47,023 nt of DNA, from the NCBI GenBank assembly GCA_003157745.1, contig PMKM01000154.1, positions 7,665-54,687 on the forward strand, given 5' to 3'. This stretch comes from Bryobacterales bacterium. Its GTDB lineage: Bacteria > Acidobacteriota > Terriglobia > Bryobacterales > Bryobacteraceae. The position numbers and the translations under genes are program-made. The notes beneath the pieces are model-generated. The model was given only the letters and a program-made list of their open reading frames with translations, made no database searches and was not told where the DNA came from. This document shows, piece after piece, positions 27,557-36,301 of the stretch. Each line of letters begins with the position of its first letter. Within the stretch, counting starts at the first letter, position 1.

Positions 27557-28312
27557 CTATTGTCGAAAGCGAAGACAGGCGCGGCCCAACTGGATCTCGT
27601 CGCCGGGGCAAAGCTTCTCGCCGCGGTTGCCAGCGGGGACGTCAATCGAGCGGCCGTCGCGGAAGATGCGGGTGCCGAACTCGCTCCCATCGTCGGCGAT
27701 GCGGTAAACGCCTGCGGCAAGCTGAATGTGGGCGTGCTGGCGGGATACGGTCGCGTTGGCCTCGTCGCCGCCTTCGAGGAAGACCACATCGTTGCGGCGC
27801 ACCACGCGCGACTGGCGGTCGGTCAATTCGGCCAGACGGCCGATGTTGGTGCGCGGTTTGGAAATGGAAAAGAGATCGCTCTCCGCCTTGCCCTTCACCA
27901 CCACGAGGCTGGCGGGCGTGACTGCCGCGGGCACGGCCGTGCCGCAGGAGATCTCAAACGCGCGGTCGCCCAATTCGGCGGTCTTCACCTCGACCGAAAA
28001 GCCGCGCGGCAATTCGCAGCCGGCGCCCTCGAGAGCCTTCCGCACGTCGCCGGCGAGGCGGCCATCGTTGCCGAAAGCCGCAGCGTACAGCGCGCGCCGT
28101 TCGGCATCGGCGGAAATGAGCGTAATCGTCAGCAGCGAGCAAGGAAAGACGCGCTTGCCACTGCTGGCGTCCGGCACTTTGGCTTCGATCTCGTCGAGGA
28201 TGGCGCGATGCAGCAGCCGCAGGTCGCCCGATTGCGCCGCGCCGAAGACGCGCTCGGCGAAGTTGCGGAAGCCGCGCTCAATGCCCTTTTCGATTTCGGA
28301 AAACAGTCTCAT
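27557..28312 (-). CDS. FhaA-like protein: DUF3662-type N-terminus plus FHA domain
   Basis: 251 residues. The N-terminal part (MRLFSEIEKGIERGFRNF...FPCSLLTITL) resembles the domain found before FHA in actinobacterial FhaA. The C-terminal 95 residues form an FHA phosphothreonine-binding domain with SRQHAHIQL and the DDGSEFGTRIF turn. FHA proteins here would dock on the phosphorylated kinase or its targets. ATG 28312 overlaps the stop of the FtsW-PBP gene (ATGA), making it the last gene of the kinase/cell-wall operon. Cytoplasmic, no membrane segment. The Arg expected before the Ser of the phosphopeptide site lies in INIGR-like NIGRLAEL, so binding is plausible. Confidence 0.8.
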   Translation of the reverse strand: MRLFSEIEKGIERGFRNFAERVFGAAQSGDLRLLHRAILDEIEAKVPDASSGKRVFPCSLLTITLISADAERRALYAAAFGNDGRLAGDVRKALEGAGCELPRGFSVEVKTAELGDRAFEISCGTAVPAAVTPASLVVVKGKAESDLFSISKPRTNIGRLAELTDRQSRVVRRNDVVFLEGGDEANATVSRQHAHIQLAAGVYRIADDGSEFGTRIFRDGRSIDVPAGNRGEKLCPGDEIQLGRACLRFRQ

Positions 28313-31300
28313 GGCTGAATCAGACCCAATTCCAGGGCCGCCTGGACGATTTGCGCGGCGGCGGGCGCAGCGGCCGAACCGCCGTATACTCCATTTTCCA
28401 CCAGGATCGAGAAGGCGATTTTGCGCGGCGGTGCGCCATAGGGGGCGAAGCCGATGAACCAGGCGTGCGAAGGCGCGGTGGCGAGCTCCGCGGTGCCGGT
28501 CTTGCCGGCGACGGGAACAGACGCCGCGGCGCGCGTCCCTGTGCCGCTGGTGACGACCTCGCGCAGGAACTTGCCCAGCGTGGCGGCGGCATCGGCGGTC
28601 AGGACGGGCTGCGGCGGCGCGATGCGCGGATTGGTTTCGTCGGTGATCCAGCGGCCCTGCGGCATGCTGCCGCCAGTGGCCACGGTAGCGGCGACGCGCG
28701 CCATCTGAAACGGCGACGCCACCACCTGCCCCTGCCCGTAGGAAGATTGCGGCAGTGCCTTACGCAATTGCGCGGCGGTTGCGGGCGAGGCCACCGAAAT
28801 GCCGAGCAGGCCGGCGGTTTCGAGCAGCGGCTCCGCGCCCACGTCATATGCGCCCAACTGCGCGAAGTAGGCGTTGCAGGAAACCACGATGCCGCGCTCC
28901 ATGTCGACGGTCCCATGCGGCGTCCGATCCTGCACGTCGTCGCGGATGGGACGTTTCGACCGGTTGACGAAATTGCCCACGCGGCCGTCGGGGAGGCGAA
29001 TGCACTGGTAGGTCTTGTGGGCCAGTTGCGGATCCTTGCGCAGCGCGGCCATCGCGGTCACCACCTTAAATGTGGACCCAGGCGGGTAGAGGCCGAAGCG
29101 CGCGCGGTCGAGGAACGGAATGGCGGCGTCGCTGGCGGGCTCGGCCGGCGCAGTGTCGGGCGGCAGCGGCAGACTGACGGCGGCGAGCAAGTCGCCAGTC
29201 GATGGATCGATCACCACTGCGGCTCCTTTCGCCAGGGCCGCCCGCTCGAGCGTGCCACGCAAAATGGCGGCGACGCGCACGCTGAGGCGCGCGTCGATCG
29301 ACATATGGACGTCGCGCGGCCGGTCGAGTACGCGGCGCACCTCGGGGCTGTTCGGGTCGTAGCGATGGCGCACCAGCGGCACCAGTTCGCGGTAATCGTA
29401 GCGGATCACGCGAGTGAGCGCGCCGGTCTTCGGGTTCTTCACTTCCACCAGCGTGGGCCGGTCGTCGTAACCGCGCAGGCGGCGGGCGGAATCGCGTTCC
29501 ACAAACGCCGTGTTGCCGGCGGCCCAACGCGCGCGTGTGCGCAGATCGCCGAGCAAATCGAACATCAGGCCGCCGAATGGATAGTGGCGGTACTCGGTTC
29601 GCGAACAGGCGTGGCCGATATCGATGCCGAGCGCCGAGTATTCGGCGCGATGCCGCTCGAGCTCGCTCCAGTCACTGGTCGCCAGCGGCAGACCGTTGCG
29701 GTCGTAGACGGCGCCGATGGAGATTTGGCGCATCACTTCCTGAAAGCGCGGATTATATTCGAAGCGGCGCGCGCCGTCGGCCTCCACCACCAACGCGCCG
29801 GCGCCCATGGTCTCGGCCGGGCGCGCCACTTCCACCCAGGCGGCCTTGGCCAGCACCGCCGCACCGGCCAGGGCGAGCAAGATGCCGGCAGCTTTCAGGG
29901 GCGCGCGAAATGGGGCGGCGATATGTTCCGCGCCGGGCCGCGCGGAGATGGAAGCGAGAATGCCGATCACCAGGAAATTCGCCAGCAGCGCGGTTCGCCC
30001 GTAGCTCAGGAATGGCGTTACCACGCCCGAGAGCGGCGCCACGCCGAGCGCGCCGGCCGAGATCAACAGAAGTTGGAGCGCCGTGACCACGCCCAGTCCG
30101 GCGGCCAGGAAGAACTCGTAGTCCGAGGCCGCGCGCAAGGCGATACGCAGCGCCCGCCACACGAGAAACGCGTACAGGCCAAACACCGCCGCCACGCCCA
30201 GGAAGCCGCACTCCTCGCCCAGCGCGGAGAGAACCAGATCGGTGTGCGCGGCAGGAACCAGTTGCGGATCGCCCAAACCGATTCCCATGCCGGAGACCTC
30301 GCCGCCCGCGAAGGCCCACAGCGATTGCGCCAGTTGATCGCCGCCGCGAATGAAGTTGTCCCAGGGCGAAAGCCACATCGAGACGCGCTCGCCGACCGTG
30401 TGCGGCACGCCCAGGTAGAAGCCGGCGACGAAGCCGAGCACCACCAGCGCCACGCCCACCAGCGGCACGAAGGCGCTCGACCGCGCGATGCCGTAAAGGG
30501 TCAGGAAGAGGCAGCAGAACACCAGCGCCGGTCCCATGTCTCGCTGCAGGAAGAAGAACAGGAGCGAGAGCGCCACGCAGGCGGCCGCCGGAAGCGTGTC
30601 TTCGAGCGGCGGAATGTCGAGGAAACGGGTGAGCCCGGCGAGCGAAGCGCGGGTTTCGCGCGCGTGCCGCAGCACGTCCCAGCGCCGTGCAAAGTAACCC
30701 GCGAGAAAGAACACCAGCAGCACGCGGATGATCTCGACCGGCTGAAAACCGAACAGGTTGACCTTGGCGTCGCTCACGCCCGGGCCGGAGCCAGCGACGA
30801 TCAGCAGCGCGGAGAGTACGCAACTTGCCAGCAGCGGCACGAAGCTCAAGCCGCCCGTGAGGCGTTTGAAATCGACCAGCGCGGCGGCGGCCATCAGCAC
30901 GCAGCCGAGCGCCGCGCCTTGAGCGAAATCGACGAACAGCAACTGGTCGCGCAGCGGATCGCGCAGGCTGATCATCAACACCAGGCCCATGCCGGTGAGC
31001 ACGACGAGCGCGGGCAGGAGCGACGGATCGCCGCGGAAACCGCGCACGCTCCACACCACGTTGACCAGCAGGAACGCGGCGAAGAAGACCGCGACCCAGG
31101 TCTGGAACGCACGCCGGAATTCCTCCGGCCCGCGCACTGTGAGCGCCGGTTTCAGTAGACGCAACTGGTCGCCGTTCACGAGCGGCATCGAATCGCGGCC
31201 TGCGAGACGGACGCGCAACGATTCGAGGCCGCGGCCGGTCGAATCCTCGCGGGTGACGCGAATGCGCGCGATGGCGCCGACGTTGGCCAGGCCGCCGGAG

Positions 31301-31596
31301 ATGTTATAGATCCTGCGCGCGACGAATTCGCGCTCGGCCGGATCGGGATAGAGGGTGAGCACGGGCAGCAGATCCTCGCGCGCGGAAAGCGCGTTCAAAT
31401 TGACGATCTGCTTCGAGGCCAGCGCCTGTTCGGCGGCGGGGAACCCGGCTGTCTTCGAGTTCCAGACCATCCACAAACCGCCCGCGATGACGAGGCCGGC
31501 GACAATCATACAAAGCAGTTCGCGAACGCGCCACAAGGGACGGCGCGTCAGTCCCGCGTTGGGGCGGCTGGCGGCGCTACTGCGAGTGACCGGCAT
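28309..31596 (-). CDS. FtsW/RodA-type glycosyltransferase fused to class B penicillin-binding protein
   Basis: 1095-residue fusion of two peptidoglycan enzymes. The N-terminal 600 residues are a SEDS polymerase with many membrane segments, the GFQPVEIIRVLLVFF segment (the QPxE motif) and HTDLVLSALGEECGFLG, the conserved region before the last helices. An extra pre-domain with one membrane helix (about 28-47) and about 80 soluble residues precedes it. The C-terminal part (about 640-1095) is a transpeptidase with Ser841-x-x-Lys844 (PPGSTFKV), Ser906-Cys-Asn908 and Lys1032-Thr-Gly. The PBP has no separate signal sequence because it follows directly on the last SEDS helix (about residue 570-590). 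One chain would both polymerise and cross-link lipid II-derived glycan in the periplasm. It is cotranslated with the downstream FHA gene. Confidence 0.9.
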   Translation of the reverse strand: MPVTRSSAASRPNAGLTRRPLWRVRELLCMIVAGLVIAGGLWMVWNSKTAGFPAAEQALASKQIVNLNALSAREDLLPVLTLYPDPAEREFVARRIYNISGGLANVGAIARIRVTREDSTGRGLESLRVRLAGRDSMPLVNGDQLRLLKPALTVRGPEEFRRAFQTWVAVFFAAFLLVNVVWSVRGFRGDPSLLPALVVLTGMGLVLMISLRDPLRDQLLFVDFAQGAALGCVLMAAAALVDFKRLTGGLSFVPLLASCVLSALLIVAGSGPGVSDAKVNLFGFQPVEIIRVLLVFFLAGYFARRWDVLRHARETRASLAGLTRFLDIPPLEDTLPAAACVALSLLFFFLQRDMGPALVFCCLFLTLYGIARSSAFVPLVGVALVVLGFVAGFYLGVPHTVGERVSMWLSPWDNFIRGGDQLAQSLWAFAGGEVSGMGIGLGDPQLVPAAHTDLVLSALGEECGFLGVAAVFGLYAFLVWRALRIALRAASDYEFFLAAGLGVVTALQLLLISAGALGVAPLSGVVTPFLSYGRTALLANFLVIGILASISARPGAEHIAAPFRAPLKAAGILLALAGAAVLAKAAWVEVARPAETMGAGALVVEADGARRFEYNPRFQEVMRQISIGAVYDRNGLPLATSDWSELERHRAEYSALGIDIGHACSRTEYRHYPFGGLMFDLLGDLRTRARWAAGNTAFVERDSARRLRGYDDRPTLVEVKNPKTGALTRVIRYDYRELVPLVRHRYDPNSPEVRRVLDRPRDVHMSIDARLSVRVAAILRGTLERAALAKGAAVVIDPSTGDLLAAVSLPLPPDTAPAEPASDAAIPFLDRARFGLYPPGSTFKVVTAMAALRKDPQLAHKTYQCIRLPDGRVGNFVNRSKRPIRDDVQDRTPHGTVDMERGIVVSCNAYFAQLGAYDVGAEPLLETAGLLGISVASPATAAQLRKALPQSSYGQGQVVASPFQMARVAATVATGGSMPQGRWITDETNPRIAPPQPVLTADAAATLGKFLREVVTSGTGTRAAASVPVAGKTGTAELATAPSHAWFIGFAPYGAPPRKIAFSILVENGVYGGSAAAPAAAQIVQAALELGLIQP

Positions 31597-31607
31597 GTTA
31601 CAGAAAA

Positions 31608-31723
31608 AGTGGGGCAGGCGCTACCACCTGCCAACCCGGTACAACGTTGCTCTCGACGATCTGACTTCTGGCCGGCGTCATCGAACCCCGCAACAGTTGG
31701 CAGGCGGAAGCGCCTGCCCCACT
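31608..31723. repeat. MITE-like element with 27-bp terminal inverted repeats, copy 1
   Basis: Ends at 31608-31635 and 31696-31723 are inverted copies built on GGCAGGCG...CGCCTGCC, themselves hairpins. The 60-base centre is unrelated to that of the sister element at 38350-38472. It sits in the 140-base gap between the kinase and FtsW-PBP genes, the only sizeable gap in that operon. Confidence 0.8.
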
Positions 31724-31736
31724 GCTCTGGCGCGCG

Positions 31737-33623
31737 TCATTTGTGCTCCCCGGCTCCCGACTCCGCGGTCTGTTGCAGGCGCGCGCGGACAGTTACCAGG
31801 CTGGCTTGGACGCGCACGATACCGGTGCTGGCGTTGCCGTACGGCGCGACGCTTTGGTAAAGATCGAGCGCGCGCTCGAAATCGGCTGCGGCGCGCTCGA
31901 CCTCGTCCTTCTCCTGCGGCAGGCCGTGCACGTTGGCGGAATCGGCGAAGGTGAGGGCGGCGCGGTCGCGATAGCCATCGGCCAATTGCAGCTTGTCGCG
32001 ATTGGCGAGTTGGTAGCCGCGGCGCTCCGCCTCTTCGAGCGCGGCCGAGGCATGATCGATATCGCGAAGGTTATAGTACACGCGCGCCAGGCCCAACTCC
32101 GGATCGGGCGAGTGGGGCAGCAGCCGGTCGGCCTGGGTGAACGCGTCCGCGGCGGCCTGCAATTGGGTGGCGTCGCGATGGGCCGCGCCGTTGATGCGAG
32201 CCACGTGCCCCTCCGCCACGCGCAGCTTGCCGCGCACCTGGTCGTCCGGATCGATAGCGAGCGCGCGCGCCAGAGTGTTGCGGGCGCGCTCCCAATCCTT
32301 CTGATAGACCGGCGGGCCGTCGGCCTTGCGATAAGCGCCAATCACGCGGTCGGCCGTTCCCACCAGCGTCTCCTTCACCGCCTTGCGCGGCGAGTACAGA
32401 AGGAGAGACGAAGGATTGCGCTTGGAAAGTTCCGTCCAACGCGTCCAAATCAGTTCGGGGTCGGTCACCTGCTCGGCCTGTATGTCGCGCTTGAGCTGCT
32501 GCCCGTGCTGGTACATCAGGTAATTCGCGAACAGGTCCCAAGCGCCATAGAGGACCGCCAAAATCGCCAGCGCGACGACCACGCGCATCGCCTTCGAGAA
32601 CGCCGTGCGCCGGGGCTTGGGAATCTGCGCGGTGCCGTCTGGCCAATTCCGCACAGGTGGCTTGCGCCGCGTTTCGCCGCCCTCGGGTGCGGTGCGGCGA
32701 GTGGCGGCGTCGATCTCGGCGCGCGTGGTGCGCCGCGTCGCATCCAGGTCCTCGGTGGTCGCGTGGACCGGCGTGCCGTGCCGGAACGCAATCAGGTCGT
32801 CGGCAAACGCGCGCGCCGATTGGTAGCGCGTGCCCGCGTCCGGCGCGGTGGCCTTAATAAGGATGCGCCGCAGCGGCTCCGGGCAAGGGTCGGGCGCCGG
32901 CGGCGGCGGAATGCGCGAGCGGATCATGCTTTCCAACCGCTCGGTCGATTCGGCGTGATACGGTTGCAGGCCGGTGACCATTTCATAGAGCATCACCGCC
33001 AGCGACCAGAGGTCCGACAGCGCGTCCACTTCGCCCGAATCCAGGCGCTCCGGCGACGCGTACGGCACCGAACCGAATTCGTTGCGTGTCAGCCGGCGCG
33101 ACAGCGATAGGGCCTTGGCAATCCCGAAATCGAGCACACGGACATCGCCGCGGCTATCGATGCGAATGTTCCTCGGCTTGATGTCGCCATGCACGATGCC
33201 GCGGAATTCCTTGCCGTCGATCGACGCCTCGAAACCATGCGCGTTCGCCAGCGTTTCGGCGACGGCGATGGCCGTATCGACGGCGAATTCAATCACCAGC
33301 GGACCTGTGCGCAGCAACTCGGCTAGGTCCTGGCCGTCGATATACTCCATCGCGACGTGGAAGTAATTCTCGATGTCGCCGGCACCGTAGACGCGCGCGA
33401 CGCGGCGGTCGACCTCGGCGAGGCGCGCCTGCAACTCGGCGCCGCGGCGTTCAGCTTCAATGGTCTCGATCGTGTCGGCGTCGGCCGCGCGTTCGATCAG
33501 CTTCAGCGCCACCGCGCGCCCGGTCTCGGTGTCCTCGGCCAGGTATACGTCCGCCATGCCGCCGCGCCCCAGTTTGCGGCCGATTTCATACTTGCCAATG
33601 CGCCGGTCGGCGGGGGCGATCAT
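31737..33623 (-). CDS. Transmembrane Ser/Thr protein kinase with TPR-like C-terminus
   Basis: 628 residues. Kinase domain about 11-280: Gly loop GRGGMADVY, ATP lysine Lys41, catalytic loop HGDIKPRN (His145, Asp147, Lys149, Asn152), DFG at 165-167 and SPER in place of APE. The usual HRD arginine is Gly, so it is a non-RD kinase. A juxtamembrane stretch rich in Thr/Arg (about 288-340) holds likely autophosphorylation sites for the neighbouring FHA proteins. One membrane helix lies at about 346-368, then an extracytoplasmic helical-repeat region (TPR-like) to the end, replacing the PASTA domains of PknB. ATG 33623 overlaps the phosphatase stop (ATGA); the frame extending to 34922 is a shadow of the phosphatase gene. 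Confidence 0.9.
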   Translation of the reverse strand: MIAPADRRIGKYEIGRKLGRGGMADVYLAEDTETGRAVALKLIERAADADTIETIEAERRGAELQARLAEVDRRVARVYGAGDIENYFHVAMEYIDGQDLAELLRTGPLVIEFAVDTAIAVAETLANAHGFEASIDGKEFRGIVHGDIKPRNIRIDSRGDVRVLDFGIAKALSLSRRLTRNEFGSVPYASPERLDSGEVDALSDLWSLAVMLYEMVTGLQPYHAESTERLESMIRSRIPPPPAPDPCPEPLRRILIKATAPDAGTRYQSARAFADDLIAFRHGTPVHATTEDLDATRRTTRAEIDAATRRTAPEGGETRRKPPVRNWPDGTAQIPKPRRTAFSKAMRVVVALAILAVLYGAWDLFANYLMYQHGQQLKRDIQAEQVTDPELIWTRWTELSKRNPSSLLLYSPRKAVKETLVGTADRVIGAYRKADGPPVYQKDWERARNTLARALAIDPDDQVRGKLRVAEGHVARINGAAHRDATQLQAAADAFTQADRLLPHSPDPELGLARVYYNLRDIDHASAALEEAERRGYQLANRDKLQLADGYRDRAALTFADSANVHGLPQEKDEVERAAADFERALDLYQSVAPYGNASTGIVRVQASLVTVRARLQQTAESGAGEHK

Positions 33624-35197
33624 GGCTTGCGGGCTCCGTGCCGCGCCGTGGTGGGCTTCGCATCCAGCAGGAAATTCTGCGCACGGAGGCTGTCCATGTG
33701 GATGGGATCCATGAGCGTGGGCGGCAGGTCCAGTGTGCCCTTGTCGAAGACATTGCCGGTGAGCGAAAGCTGCACGCCATCGCGCGCCGAGAGATTGAAG
33801 CCGTGGTTCTGCAAAAACGAATTGTGCGACAGCCGCAGCGAACCGGGGCCGGAGGCGAGCAGCCCCCCTGCGAGCGAATCGCGGACGGTGGAGGCGCGCA
33901 TCAATAGCATGCTCGAGCCGCGGACTTCGACGCCGATCGCGGCGCCTTCGATATCGGTGTCGCAGATCTCGACGTTCGAATCGACCAGGAGAATGCCCTG
34001 CGCAAGCGGCCCCTGCGAATCGGCGAGGATGCGCAGCCCTTCCACGCGCACGGCGCGAACCCTGTCGGCCAGCACCGCCGGGCCGGCCGTTCCCGGCGCG
34101 AGATGCAGAATGGCGCGGGTGCCGTTTGCCTCGTCGCCCGATCGGCTGCCGCGAAACGTGACGCCGGATTTCAGGCGCAGCGGCTGGGTGTATTCTTCGC
34201 TGGCGGAGAACTGAATGACGTCGCCAGCACGCGCTTCGGCCAGCGCCTGGGCGAGCGTCCTGACCGGAGCCCCCGGCCTGCCCGGCACATCGACCTGCAG
34301 AACGCGCGGCCCGGCCGTAACCACGGTCTTCTCGGGCTGCATGCGGTGCACGACTCCGGCGGAGAAGATGGCCACCAGCAGCACGCCCGCGGCCAACGCC
34401 ACTGCGCTGCCCACGCGGAAGCCCTTCGGCGCCACCGCCGCGCCCGAGGCGGCGAAGCGCGGCCCTTCCACCAGAATCACCGTGACATTGTCCTTGCCGG
34501 CGGCCATGTTGGCGGCTTCGATCAACTGACGCGTGGCGGCCGTGGGATCGCCCGCGTTGCGCTCCACCACCGCGCGAATGTATTCCGACGTCACCTGGTC
34601 GCTGAGGCCGTCGGTACAGAGCAGCAGCGCCGCGTCGTCCTCGAACGGCAGGCGAACGACATCGATGAAATCGGCGTCCTCGGGGGCGTGCTCCTCGCTG
34701 CCCACGTCGCGGAATACTTCGTTGCGGCGGGGATGCAGCATGGCATCGAGTTCGGAAAGTTCGCCCGCATCTTCGCGCTCGCCCACCGGCGAATGGTCGT
34801 GGGTGATCTTGCGAATGGCGCCGCGGCGAATCGCATACAGCCGCGAATCGCCCACGTGGCCGATCACCACCGCGCCCTCGTCGAGCACCGCCAGCGTCAG
34901 CACGCACGCCATGCCCTGCCACTGCGGATTGCCGCGCGCGGCGCGCAGAATCTCGTTGTTGGCCATGGCGATGGCCTCGCGCACGCGCTGTTCGACGGTG
35001 CCGGTCTGGCGCTCCAGGCGCGCGCGAATGCGGTCCACCGCGATGGCCGCCGCCTTCTCGCCCGCGGCCTGCCCGCCCATGCCGTCGACCACCAGGTAGA
35101 TGCCGCGCGCGGCATCGATGAACCAGGCGTCTTCGTTGTTGCGGCGCACCCGGCCCAGGTCGCTCGCCCCCGCCGATTTCAGCATCGTTTTAACCAT
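33620..35197 (-). CDS. PP2C phosphatase with membrane helix and beta-helix domain
   Basis: 525 residues. Residues 5-245 are a PP2C (PPM) phosphatase like PstP/Stp: RRNNEDAW (Asp23), VVDGMGG (Asp38), IGHVGDSRLY, LLCTDGLSD and GKDNVTV carry the metal-binding aspartates. One membrane helix lies at 263-283. The extracytoplasmic part (about 290-510) is a repetitive, Gly/Asn-rich right-handed beta-helix-like domain (TLAQALAEARAGDVIQF, then coils such as VEGLRILADSQGP and LRLSHNSFLQNHG), as in NosD-type sugar- or polymer-binding proteins. It would counteract the neighbouring kinase. ATG 35197 is chosen over 35242 because it overlaps the FHA gene end by eight bases and begins at the family start. Confidence 0.9.
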   Translation of the reverse strand: MVKTMLKSAGASDLGRVRRNNEDAWFIDAARGIYLVVDGMGGQAAGEKAAAIAVDRIRARLERQTGTVEQRVREAIAMANNEILRAARGNPQWQGMACVLTLAVLDEGAVVIGHVGDSRLYAIRRGAIRKITHDHSPVGEREDAGELSELDAMLHPRRNEVFRDVGSEEHAPEDADFIDVVRLPFEDDAALLLCTDGLSDQVTSEYIRAVVERNAGDPTAATRQLIEAANMAAGKDNVTVILVEGPRFAASGAAVAPKGFRVGSAVALAAGVLLVAIFSAGVVHRMQPEKTVVTAGPRVLQVDVPGRPGAPVRTLAQALAEARAGDVIQFSASEEYTQPLRLKSGVTFRGSRSGDEANGTRAILHLAPGTAGPAVLADRVRAVRVEGLRILADSQGPLAQGILLVDSNVEICDTDIEGAAIGVEVRGSSMLLMRASTVRDSLAGGLLASGPGSLRLSHNSFLQNHGFNLSARDGVQLSLTGNVFDKGTLDLPPTLMDPIHMDSLRAQNFLLDAKPTTARHGARKP

Positions 35198-36068
35198 GCG
35201 TGCGGCTTCGGAACTCCAGGAAGCAAACGCCGGCCAGGCCAATGCGCGCCGTTTCCTTGAGCGGCACTTCCACGTTGCGATCGCGCTTTTCGTCGCCGAC
35301 GACCTCGATGCTGGAAGGCGCGGCCACGCCGTCGATGGTGGTGCCCAGCCGGCTGAGATCCTTCAGGAAGAACTTGCCGCTCTCCGGATCGCGCCGCAGG
35401 CGGAAGTGTTCGCGCGACACGTCCGGCAGCGTATCGAGTTTCAGATCCGTCCAATAATCGCGCCCGCCGCGTCCCACCACGATTTCGTTCTTGGTCATGT
35501 AGAACTTCCTGCGCACGCCGCGGTCGTCGTATTCAATCGCGGCGAAGGCGCCCTCCGGTGCGGCCGCCTCTGCCGTCGGGGGAGCAACCGGCGCTGGCTG
35601 ATAGGACGCTTCCGCGCCGGACGCCGCGCCCGCCATGCGCCGCGTGGCGATGCGCTTGGTCATGCTGCCCGCGCTGAAGTCCTCCTTGGCCGGCAGCGCG
35701 AGTTCGGAATAGATGACGATGTCGCCCGCGCTCACGTCGTCGTCCGTATTCTCGAGAATGCGGATCTGCCAGCCGCCCTCCGGCGCAACCACTTTCGGCT
35801 CCCCGCGCCGCGCCAGTTTCAGCCGCGCCGCGAGCCCGCCGCGATTGAGCGATTCGAGTTCCGCATCGAGCGCCTGCCGCGCCTCGTCGACGATGCGCGG
35901 TGCAATTCCGCGCAGCCGCTCCATGTCGTCCGGATGCAAATAGACGTTATAGATTGCCGGCGGCAGGGTCGAGTAATGCAGCGGTTCGAGCCCCTCGCGC
36001 ATATTTCGCACGATCTCCAAAATGATGTCACGCGCGGTGGCGGATGTGGCAGCGGCGGGTCGATCCAT
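35190..36068 (-). CDS. FHA-domain protein
   Basis: 292 residues, cytoplasmic. Residues about 1-100 form a helical N-terminal region (IVRNMREGLEPLHYSTLPPAIYNVYLHP) resembling the FhaA-type domain. A low-complexity linker follows, then a C-terminal FHA domain (about 195-290) with VVGRGG, DVSREHFRL and LSRLGTTIDG, all the phosphothreonine-binding positions. It is the first gene of the kinase operon and overlaps the phosphatase gene by eight bases. It probably recruits the phosphorylated kinase or its substrates, as actinobacterial FHA proteins do in cell-wall control. Confidence 0.85.
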   Translation of the reverse strand: MDRPAAATSATARDIILEIVRNMREGLEPLHYSTLPPAIYNVYLHPDDMERLRGIAPRIVDEARQALDAELESLNRGGLAARLKLARRGEPKVVAPEGGWQIRILENTDDDVSAGDIVIYSELALPAKEDFSAGSMTKRIATRRMAGAASGAEASYQPAPVAPPTAEAAAPEGAFAAIEYDDRGVRRKFYMTKNEIVVGRGGRDYWTDLKLDTLPDVSREHFRLRRDPESGKFFLKDLSRLGTTIDGVAAPSSIEVVGDEKRDRNVEVPLKETARIGLAGVCFLEFRSRTHG

Positions 36069-36169
36069 GGCAGCCTATTAGAGAGTTTAGCAGCCGGCTC
36101 AGTCTTGGGTCGGACGATGCCCTTGCCGCGCAGGAAAGCGCCCCGTGGCGCCGGCTTTCCAGCCGACTG

Positions 36170-36189
36170 AGCCGAGATTCATCTCGGCT
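36170..36189. repeat. Perfect hairpin upstream of the FHA operon
   Basis: AGCCGAGA-TTCA-TCTCGGCT is an exact 8-bp stem with a four-base loop, followed on the plus strand by CTTCTTCT. Nearby GCCGGCTTTCCAGCCG-like inverted pieces suggest it is part of a larger intergenic repeat. It may stop rightward transcription, but there is no clear plus-strand gene before it. Confidence 0.5.
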
Positions 36190-36301
36190 CTTCTTCTGGA
36201 GAGTATCGTCATCTGTCCTGTTTCCCGACGAACGCGATCATAGGTGCTAATCGTAGCAAATCGAGCGAAAAGCAAACGGACCGGGATGTCTGTCTCCGGT
36301 T

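Noticed and set aside
28351-31158. Plus-strand 935-residue open frame antisense to FtsW-PBP
   Set aside because: High-GC antisense shadow: rich in Arg/His/Gln, no domain, and the opposite strand has complete catalytic motifs.
33624-34922. Long N-terminal extension of the kinase frame (1061 residues)
   Set aside because: The extra 430 codons are Arg/Gly/Ala-rich shadow of the phosphatase gene. The kinase starts at 33623, where ATGA overlaps the phosphatase stop.
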